Below, piece by piece: positions 56,411 to 64,000 of a stretch of 64,000 nucleotides of DNA. Below the pieces are notes generated by a model. It was not told the DNA's origin. It saw nothing but the letters and a program-made list of their open reading frames with translations, and did no database searches. The translations under genes and the position numbers were made by a program. Positions within the stretch are counted from its first letter, which is position 1. The number at the start of each line of letters is the position of its first letter. The stretch is from Heterocephalus glaber (lineage: Eukaryota > Chordata > Mammalia > Rodentia > Bathyergidae). The DNA lies in assembly GCF_000247695.1 (NCBI RefSeq), contig NW_004624805.1, positions 3,528,130 to 3,592,129 on the forward strand, in the 5' to 3' direction.

Positions 56411-57889
56411 TGACAGTGTTACCAAAACTCCTAGTGGCGAATCAATTCCTTAGCAGTAAACAGTCCTGACAAAGATGAAGATTCATCCTCAATTCAGAAA
56501 GCATTACAAGAGTTAAATGCAAGTGATATCCTATCTCTTATAAATCCAAAGTATCAAACTTATTTTGTGACTCAGGACAACCTTATTTTGAGTATTACTC
56601 CAATTATGAGGCTATCACCTGGCTCTTATAAACCCTTTCTGTAATGCAGAAATATGTAACGGCATTTATCAAAATTAAACTTGACTAACAGAAGAAAATA
56701 CACATATTTTCTACCTTTAACCAGAGACTAAATCATGGCTGGGTCCCATTCCATGTTGAGTGAAAAATGTTTAATATCCCCATTAAACATAAAAACAAAA
56801 ACAAACAAAAATCTGACAACTTAAAATGGTATTTCTAACCATTTCCATCAAAGTATTCTTAACCAAGAGCAAGGGATCGGATAATGCCCAGAAGACTGAA
56901 GGTATAACTCTAAGTGGCCTATGCAAACTTTAAATGTCTTGATATTATAGGGTTTTTTCTTAAAAGTTCCATGTAAATATTACTTTCTAAACTGTAATGT
57001 ATCTATTTAACATCTTAAGTAGTGTCAATAAAAGAATGTGTTGAGGACAGATACCCCTGGCCTATGATTAGAACTATGTTAATTTTTACTATAGTGATTT
57101 AGTAAATGAAGTAACAGCCAGTGAATAAGACATTCAGAAAGAGGTGCCATGCCTGCCTCATGGTTTCAAGTGCCCTCAGCACTCCACTCTGCAATGGAGG
57201 TGTGCCTAAGGATTAAGAAGGCACAGGCTGTGCTGGGAGAGCATGGCCCGAGGTGCCCCAAGGGATGGCCTACCACAAGGAAGGCAAAGTCACCGTTGTA
57301 TGCAAGCCGTGCCACACTGAGACCTGGAAGTGAGGGTGAGAGGAACTTTCGGAGGTGTCCCAGAGTTCCTTCAGGGGTCAGAGGACAACTGCAAGTTGCA
57401 GAACACTGAATTCCCTCCCAACCTTCATTTCCCTCACTTTCTTCTGGTTTATACACTAAGTGCCCAAGCAAGTTTTTTGAAGACTGAAGAAAAAGATCTG
57501 AAAATGGGTCTAGGAAGCCTGGGCCGGGCTGGGAGAGCACAATAAACATCAGATGTGAAAGACAAGGTGAGGATGAAATGGGAGAATGAATAATGCATCG
57601 GGTGAGAAGCACATCAAAACAGGAAAGGGTGCGGCACAAGCCAGGGTCGGGTCAGCCCTCTATCCTCAGAAAAGAATCCCTATTGTGGAGTGGGTGCGTC
57701 TGCTTAAAGGAGCAGCAACGGGATTCTTCATCCGGGAGCACTCCATGGCTGAGACCTGAAATGCCAATGTGAGACTTGGGGACCACAATCTTTCATCTTA
57801 ACTCTCTGGACTCAACACTCACTGCCAGTTGGTTCTCCAAAAGGCAGCCAGTATAAACCCCCAGAAGAGTAAGACCAATCAGCTCACTC
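56411..57889. other. Unassigned sequence with a GC-richer patch
   Basis: The GC-richer interval 57140-57640 holds overlapping open frames on both strands (157 codons minus, 86 and 71 plus). I recognise no domain and no splice-site-bounded exon. Confidence 0.4.
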
Positions 57890-58395
57890 CTTTGATTCAC
57901 ATCCTTCCAGTGAATTTCCTGTGACAGGAGTAAAATCCTAAATCCATGCAGCAAGCCTAACTGTCACCACTAATGTGCCTCTGACTGGCTACTGCTCTTC
58001 TCTTCCCTCACACTCCCCAGCGCCATGCCTGTTCCTCGAACCAGGCCCCACCAAGGCTTTGCAGGAGTGAGTGCTATTTCCTTGCCCAACAATTCTCCAG
58101 CCTAGACACCTGCACTGCTACTCCCTGACTATGCTTAAGTGTCTGCTCAGATGCCACTTCTTCCAAGAGCCTTTTTCCCGGTCCTATTATTTAAAATGGC
58201 TCCTGTACCCCTTACCTTTCATTTTCCTTTTTACCCTCTGAAATTTTATATATAAAATGCTTGTTGTATACTGTCCACTAGAATTAGGCTCTACAGGCAC
58301 AGGGACTGTGTGGATCACTGCTTTGATCTAGGTAGCCATGGCACCTAGAACACTATGTAGGAGATGAATGCTCAATAAATACTTAGTGAATGAAC
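57890..58395 (+). mobile_element. L2 LINE 3' end, long copy
   Basis: Sense L2: CACATCCTTCCAGTGAATTTCC, CACACTCCCCAGCGCCATGCC, AAGTGTCTGCTCAGATGCC, TTCTTCCAAGAGCCTTTTTCCC, AGGCACAGGGACTGTGTGGA, GCACCTAGAACACTATGTAGG, CTCAATAAATACTTAGTGAATG. It reaches the characteristic 3' terminus. Confidence 0.92.
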
Positions 58396-59554
58396 AAACG
58401 AACAAACATACTTACCTTAAATCCGTTTAAGCTTCCAATTTTTCTCCACTTCCCTCTCTGTTTCCTAATTTATTAACCATGCTCCAAGCTTCACTTCTTG
58501 TCCGATCTAACCTAAAATCTGACACCCAGCTTTGCCTTCTCCCTGGCCTTAAGTTCCCCACTTCCGGATTGGCTTGTCCTTCTACTGCATGCCAAGGGAT
58601 CAAGCTAAGCATCCCCTTCACTCACACACAAGTGATACCGTCTCTGGAGAGCACTGCTATAATCAGCCCCAGCATCCAGACAGGGAACGCTGTCAGCGCA
58701 CGGTCTCCCACCTCCACGTCCATAAGCCCGTGTCACTGCTGCCCACCTACCTTTCTCAGACCCCTAATCAACTCCCTCTCACTCCTCACAGAACCAATTC
58801 CAACTTTCTACCACTTTCTTCCAGCTTTCTACTCCCTCTACCTTCAACAAATGACATCACCTCCACAGAAACGAAAGAGAGGTTGTCAGGTCAGACCCCT
58901 TAGTTTCCTCTCTGACTGACCAACAACCACACACACATTCTCACCTCCTTCCTGGCAATGAGGAGGAAGGGTGTCCCTCTTCCTGCCCAAAGTTAACCTT
59001 CAACCATCCACCTTCTAGGGGATCTGATATCATCATTTATCTCCTCACTGCCTCTACATCTTCAATGTTTCTTTTAACTTTCCTCCCACTACACATAAAT
59101 GCTCAAGTCTCTCCTATCACAAAGCAAACAAATGAACAGAAAGAATACACTGCCAGAGACTTCATGTCTCTCTCCTGCCTCTCCCTACTTGTCCCTTTTC
59201 CTTCATGCCTAAGTATGGTCAAAAGAATGTTGAGCTGTTTTTCCTGCCCCCCCATTCACTACATAACCCTCTGCAATCTGGATGCTGTCTACAAACACAA
59301 AACTGCTCTCCTTAAGCACAGGAAATTCATTCTAGATTTACTAGACAGGATCAATTTGATTCTGCCATCATTAAACCTAAAATGATCTCAGTTTCCATAA
59401 TATTATTTCTTCTTGATGTTCTCTCCACTTTTTTCACCCCTTCTTCCCGGGCCAAATTGATACTGACTTTGCTACTGCCCTGAGAACAGCTTGCCTTCAA
59501 TATATAGTAGTCAAAAGCATGGGCTCTGCTTTAAGTCAGACCAACCCACCACAA
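58396..59554. other. Unassigned C/T-rich sequence
   Basis: Pyrimidine-rich plus strand with overlapping frames of 146, 109 and 106 codons that owe their length to low stop density in C/T-rich DNA. It may be a diverged LINE, but I cannot name it. Confidence 0.4.
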
Positions 59555-59880
59555 CAGAAATTTAACTGGGTGGACTAAACAATAGAAATATACTATCTCC
59601 CACTCTGGAGCCGGGAAGCCTAGGACAGGTTGGGTGCCAGCATGGCCAGTTTCTGCTGAGGGCCCTCTTCCTGGCTTACAGAAACTGCGTCCTCCCTCAG
59701 AAGACGAAGGAGAGCCAGCTCCCCAGTGCTTTCTAAGGGCACTAATGCCAGTGTGAGGGCACCACTGTCATTATCTCTTCTGAACCAAGTTGTTCACCAA
59801 AGGCCCCATCTCCAAACACTCACAGTGAAGTTTAGAGCACCGATACATATTTTCTGAAGACATCAGTCAGTACCACAGCA
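59555..59880 (-). mobile_element. MLT1/MST-type MaLR LTR (antisense)
   Basis: Plus-strand order: CTGGGTGGACTAAACAATAG, CACTCTGGAGCCGGGAAGCC, GTGCCAGCATGGCCAGTTTC, TCTTCCTGGCTTACAGAAAC, AGGCCCCATCTCCAAACAC. This is antisense of a MaLR LTR. Confidence 0.82.
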
Positions 59881-60115
59881 GGATCTGCAGGCAGTGACCC
59901 TGGGTAGAACGTACACTTCACCAATAACCAGCTGTGTAACTATGGAGAAGGAATTCATCCTTCCAGTGCCTCACCTGCCTCATCTGTAAAACAGGAATGA
60001 TAACAGTAGTTATCCATTGGCTGTTGTAAGGGTTAGAATAAAATAATACTTATAAAACCCTTGGGACAGTAGCTGGCACACAGTAATCATCAATAAATAT
60101 TAGTTGTTGTCATTA
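59881..60115 (+). repeat. MIR SINE
   Basis: AATAACCAGCTGTGTAACTATGG, CCTCACCTGCCTCATCTGTA, AAACAGGAATGATAACAGTAG, GGCTGTTGTAAGGGTTAGAA, GTAGCTGGCACACAGTAATC, ATCAATAAATATTAGTTGTTG. Nearly complete. Confidence 0.9.
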
Positions 60116-60807
60116 TTATTACTGATCTTGGCATAGTTGATTTTACAATTATTGCTTTCAGTATTGTTTTTATCATTATATTATTCTAGATCCCAGAGTT
60201 CTATCTAAAATAATTTAGCATGAGAAATAATTTCTATAAAAGTGGAGCATCTGTTGAAAGGAAATTACAAAGAACCCATGCTCTTGAAGGGAAGTCCTTT
60301 GGTTAAATTAAAGTTTTGTCCAAAACAGAAATTTCCTTGCCCATTTGTCTGCTGAAGCCCTGGCTTTGCCGCTGAAAGATTCTTTCTTTTCCATTATCCC
60401 CTCTGACTATATATGAAGTAGACATGGAAGAGTATGTGCTCCAGAGGGAAAGCAAAGCTCTAATGTCCTACTTCCTGCTGGTGAAAATTTGGAGACCAAA
60501 GGTTACTGGAACACTTAAGCGTCAAACAACATCACACAATTCAGGCTTTTGCAAGCTAAACTTGTGGCCTATTTGGCAACATAATCCTCTCAAAGACTGA
60601 ACAGGTCTATTTGTCTTTGGTCACTGCCACATTAAAGTAACCACAACTAAAGATTTAGTTTGGTCATAGATGTTAAATTTGTCAACTCTCCTCTTTATTT
60701 GCTGGCACCTGTGGCAGATCTATCATGTTCTCTCCAGGTTTAAAGTCAGCTTCCTTGAAGTCGTATGATTCACAGCAAGATTATTTCACCATACTCTACC
60801 GACATGA
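60116..60807. other. Unassigned sequence
   Basis: No recognised gene or repeat. Confidence 0.45.
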
Positions 60808-60815
60808 GGCTAGAC

Positions 60816-60895
60816 CAGTGGTGGCAAACCTATCGCATGTGTGCCACAGCGGGCTACTGTATCACTGGAAAGCTCTCAAAGGTTCGCCATCACTG
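60816..60895 (+). mobile_element. Very short hAT element (80 bp) with 8-bp TSD
   Basis: Ends CAGTGGTGGCAAACC and GGTTCGCCATCACTG are near-perfect 15-bp inverted repeats. The 8-bp flanks ggctagac (60808-60815) and ggatacac (60896-60903) match at 6 of 8 positions. The interior contains GCATGTGTGCCACAGCGGGC. It cannot encode anything and must depend on a transposase made elsewhere. Confidence 0.87.
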
Positions 60896-61858
60896 GGATA
60901 CACCATGTGACTCGAGATGTTCCTTCATACCTACTTTCAGGCTCAGCCACTTGACTTGCTTTGTCCAACAAAATGTAAACAACAGTAACAGGTGCCACTT
61001 CTAAGGAACTGGTTCTGCCATCTCTCTTTTTCCTCTGTCACAAAAATGGCAACCACTCCCAACCCCAAAAGAAAAAGAAATACCAATGGTCCTTTGGTTT
61101 AAATCTCGGAATGACAGAGAATATTAAACACAGCCACAGCCAACATACTATGAATAAGAAATAAGTTTTTGTTGTTGTACAACAAAAGTTGTACACTTTG
61201 TATTTGAAATGGAAGCTTTTATGTACTTCAGTTGACTACTTCAGGTAAGAAAGCAGTTCCTTAATTTAATTCCTACCTGAACTAGCTTCCATTGTTGAAC
61301 CATGAAAATCTAGCAAAGGGTTCCTGAGAATGACAATCTTACCTCTTACTGTTTGACACAGAAGCAATTTTTTTCCCCAACACTGCAATGCCCTATTACA
61401 CTGAACCGTCAGTCAACTCAAGTCCTTAAGCCATGGGGAAAAAATCTCTACTAACTCTATACTACTAACTAACTATGTTCTGTTAACTACATACTCCCTT
61501 TGAACTCTAACTGCAAACTGGCTAATTTATCTCTTACTTAATGTCCTCCCATAGTTCTTTGCAAAAGCAGCAAAGAATATTCAACTCATATTAGTAATCT
61601 GATTCTTTCAAACCATTTCCCCAGGAGGTACAGACTGAGTACACAAATTGATTGCCTTATAAATTATCAGAGATGACAATTTCACCAAATATTTTGCTAA
61701 TGTACAATAAGGGTCACCAATTTTCTAGCCTCTATTACAGTTTCTACTATATGTAGCCCAAACACTTAGGCAGTGCCATGCATGGTATCAGCTTTTTATT
61801 ATGGACTAGTCCATATGAAATGGAGTACCTCAAGTATTAATTTGGGCACTGTATAGGG
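60896..61858. other. Unassigned sequence
   Basis: Contains a short self-complementary patch, GTTGTACAACAAAAGTTGTACAC, near 61175-61197. Nothing else recognised. Confidence 0.45.
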
Positions 61859-61934
61859 CAGAGATGGCAAACCCATGCCATGCATGCCAAAGCGGGGTGT
61901 ATCATTAAAAGTTCTAAAAGATTTACCATCACTG
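61859..61934 (+). mobile_element. Very short hAT element (76 bp), sibling of 60816
   Basis: Ends CAGAGATGGCAAACC and GATTTACCATCACTG. The interior CATGCATGCCAAAGCGGGG follows the 60816 copy closely. Flanks gtataggg (61851-61858) and gtagaagg (61935-61942) match at 6 of 8, the hAT TSD length. Confidence 0.83.
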
Positions 61935-61944
61935 GTAGAAGGAA

Positions 61945-62395
61945 TGAGCTACACTGCTATAATAATATGATGACAAAACACAGTGGCTCAAACATGAAAG
62001 AAGTGTATTCTTGGCTTTGAAACAATAGGATGATATGCAGGTGGTTGAGGGAGGGCAAGCAGTAGTTGATTTTCCTCCATATAGTCACCCAGGGACCTAG
62101 ACTGAGGAGGGATGGCTCTGCTATCCCTATACAAGATTTGTACCTCTAGATTCAAGACAGTGGTTACTATTCTAGTTTGCTACATTCCAGTCAGTGAGAA
62201 GAGGGGCAAGGTGGGTAAAGTCCAGGACAAATACCTTATCTTTAAAAAGATAACACTAAAGCTGTACATGTCACTTTTGTTCATATCTAACTGGCCCAAA
62301 CGTAATCATACAATCATATCTACTGGCAGGAAAAGTTGAAATTCAGAATTTCTATGTGGACAACCATGTAGGCAGCTAAACTGTATAGTTTTTAA
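61945..62395 (-). mobile_element. Old interspersed repeat, family not resolved
   Basis: Plus strand: CAGTGGCTCAAACATGAAAG, AAGTGTATTCTTGGC, CAGGGACCTAGACTGAGGAGG, GATGGCTCTGCTATCCC, and the end TCTATGTGGACAACCATGTA then GGCAGCTAAAC. The end is related to 28971-29000. Mammal-wide LTR or DNA element, antisense. Confidence 0.5.
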
Positions 62396-62459
62396 TACAA
62401 GACGAGTGACTGGAGAAGAATTAGTTGTCTCTGACATACCCTCATACAACCTATTCACA

Positions 62460-62622
62460 ACAGTCATGAGAGAGCTTCTTTTAAAGCATGTTTCAGACTA
62501 TGGCACCGCTATTAAAATCTTCCACTGGCTTCCTATTCCACTTAGCATGAAAACCAAAGTCTTCACCATGGCTTACTAGTCCTCACACATCTGTCCCCTC
62601 ATTACTTCTCTAAATTCACCTC
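62460..62622 (+). mobile_element. L2 LINE fragment
   Basis: CATGTTTCAGACTATGGCACC, ATCTTCCACTGGCTTCCTAT, GAAAACCAAAGTCTTCACCATGG and TCCTCACACATCTGTCCCC follow sense L2. Confidence 0.78.
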
Positions 62623-62628
62623 CTAATA

Positions 62629-62983
62629 TAGATGTTCCTCAGCTTACACTGGGATTATGCCTCAATAAACCTATCATAAATTTAAAATATCATAATTTGA
62701 AAATATATTTAATATACCTAACATCACAGCTTAACGATAAGGTGCACTAGAGTCAGCATCAGTTGTTTATCTTTGCAATCAGGTGACTGATTGGTGTTTC
62801 CAGCTCCCTGCTGCTGCTCTCAGCCTTACAAGAGTATCGTCTTGCACATGCCTAGCATAGAAAACGTTCAAACTTTGAAGAACTGTTTCTACTAAACACA
62901 TATTACTTTCATATCACTGTAAAGACGAAATAGCATTAAATTAAATCATCAGAAATCCAGCCATCAGAAGTCAGGGTCATTCG
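62629..62983 (+). mobile_element. Tigger-type MITE with TA duplication
   Basis: Inverted ends GATGTTCCTCAGCTTACACTGGG and AGAAGTCAGGGTCATTCG. TA lies at 62627-62628 and 62984-62985. The interior has TAAATTTAAAATATCATAATTTG and TTTCTACTAAACACATATTAC, as in a Tigger family with the TIR ...CCCTCGACTTACGATGGGG. Confidence 0.78.
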
Positions 62984-63139
62984 TACTCTTCCCAGAAAAT
63001 AAATGCCAAGTAGATTTAAAATCTATATATGAAATATATGACTATAAATCCAATGACAAAAAAAGTATAAAATGTATTTGCAACCTGAGGTAATGAAGTA
63101 TTTCTTAAAGGTCTCAAAAGTATAAACAACATGAATAAA

Positions 63140-63165
63140 TTTTGATGGAATTGATTCCATCAAAA
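63140..63165. repeat. Perfect 26-bp palindrome
   Basis: Two 12-bp arms, ttttgatggaat and attccatcaaaa, with a 2-bp centre. It lies directly upstream of the apparent start of the terminal L1. Confidence 0.95.
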
Positions 63166-63166
63166 C

Positions 63167-64000
63167 TTAGGACTTGGCAGAGGACGTGAGCTACTCCCAG
63201 CGCCCAGAAGGAGGCTTCCAGGCCTCCGTACCATGCTTCCCCCCAGCGCAGAGGAGGTGAGCTGCACAGGCAGCAGCAGCACCACCCCCTGTAAAAATGA
63301 GAAAACAAGTCTCAAAACCAGACTTCCAGATCACCCAAAGCAACCCCAAAGGGAAACAAAATGGAACTCTCTGATACTAAACCACCTGGACTCCCTGAAC
63401 TGGCAACAAAAGAGGATCTGGAAAAAATGAAATCAGAAATAATTTCTCAGATAACACCAGAGATTGTGCACATAGTGCAAGACATGATTAATAAATCTAG
63501 AAAGGACACAGATAAAAAAAATAGAGGAACTAAGGAACATGATGGAATCCCAACACAGGAAAAAAATGGAATCCATAAAACACATACAAACAGATTTTCA
63601 TGAGATTAAAAACTCCATTGAAAGTTTACTCACCAGAATGAGCCAATGGTGAGGACAGAATTTCAGATATAGAAGATAAGATTGCAATTAGGAACCAGGA
63701 AAAGAAAAATTTCTTTAAAATAGTAAGGGACCACGAGAAATCAATCCAGAAGCTGCTGGACAATGCAAAGAAGAATAACATAAGACTGAATGGAGTCAAT
63801 GAAGAAACAGGAGAGAGTGCAGACGACATTAAAAAAAAGTGTTTTCACAGAAGTGATGGAAGAAAACTTCCAAGGAGGGGAAAAGAACTTGACATACAGA
63901 TAAAGGAGGCATATAGGACTCCAGCTAGCCTTGATCAAAAAAAATCTACACATAGGCATTTAATAGTTAAGATTCCAGAAACCCAACAGAAGAACAAAAT
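63167..64000 (+). mobile_element. LINE-1 5' end with broken ORF1, leaves the window
   Basis: A short GC-richer leader (AGGACGTGAGCTACTCCCAG) leads to an ATG at 63361 that opens like L1 ORF1 (MELSDTKPPGL) and becomes a charged coiled-coil-like region. The frame breaks near an A8 run at about 63514-63521. It continues in another frame, then stops after LLTRMSQW. It resumes with the RRM-domain side, recognisable by EDRISDIEDKI and, further on, IRLNGVNEETGESADDIKKK. At least two further frame changes occur near 63640-63840. ORF2, if present, lies outside. Inactive. Confidence 0.88.

Noticed and set aside
58479..58919. 146-codon plus frame with an overlapping 109-codon frame
   Set aside because: C/T-rich DNA has few stops, both frames are open together, and no domain or splice-site context is seen.
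63361..63603. 80-codon ORF as a host gene
   Set aside because: The coiled-coil start and the downstream EDRISDIEDKI match L1 ORF1. It is a broken retrotransposon gene.
1..64000. CRISPR arrays, phage or bacterial defence systems, operons, riboswitches
   Set aside because: There are no regularly spaced repeats, ribosome binding sites or dense coding. SINE, LINE and LTR content shows the DNA is mammalian.

Overview
This window looks like non-coding nuclear DNA from a rodent: a gene desert, or the inside of a very large intron. I find no exon, CpG island, rRNA, functional tRNA, CRISPR array or bacterial-type operon. The rodent call rests on three repeat types. Many copies of a tRNA(Ala)-like ID SINE end in GGTACC plus an A-tail. 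There are B1 (7SL-derived) SINEs. There are also B1+ID composites like B4. The ID consensus (GGGCC[AG]GGGATTTAGCTCAG...GATCCC[CA]GGTACC) suggests a non-murid, perhaps hystricomorph or mole-rat-like, lineage. That is an inference from memory.

Layout. 1-4.7 kb: mostly unassigned, with one ID SINE, one B4-like SINE and a polypyrimidine tract. 4.7-10.6 kb: old LINE-1 in antisense, interrupted by B1, ID, B4-like, a hAT/LTR-like insert and a Tigger transposon. 10.6-16.7 kb: MaLR LTRs, a TSD-flanked solo LTR (13852-14236), and another antisense L1 carrying an MLT2-type LTR and several SINEs. 16.7-27.8 kb: mostly unassigned, with ID SINEs, L2/MIR relics, two microsatellites and the longest open frame of the window (18347-19051, unrecognised). 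27.8-34.1 kb: sense L1, then a long antisense L1 containing a Tigger-like element and a 210-N assembly gap (30452-30661). 34-49 kb: SINEs, MIR, L2, DNA transposon relics, solo LTRs and a sense L1 ORF2 fragment. 49-63 kb: L2, MER5A, two LTRs, short hAT elements, sense and antisense L1, and a MIR split by an MLT1 LTR. 63.17-64 kb: 5' end and broken ORF1 of a sense L1 that leaves the window.

The genes do not work together here because there are none I can support. The structure is layered transposition, readable from target-site duplications (TSDs) and nesting. The most interesting signals are a set of very short CAGTG-ended hAT elements (8751, 52179, 60816, 61859), an LTR family present as five or six solo copies in both orientations, a TSD flanking only A-rich sequence (37152-37237), a perfect 26-bp palindrome just upstream of the terminal L1, and an inverted SINE pair at 46.4-46.7 kb. 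I see no convincing new biological system. Repeat family names are from memory of consensus sequences, without any database search.
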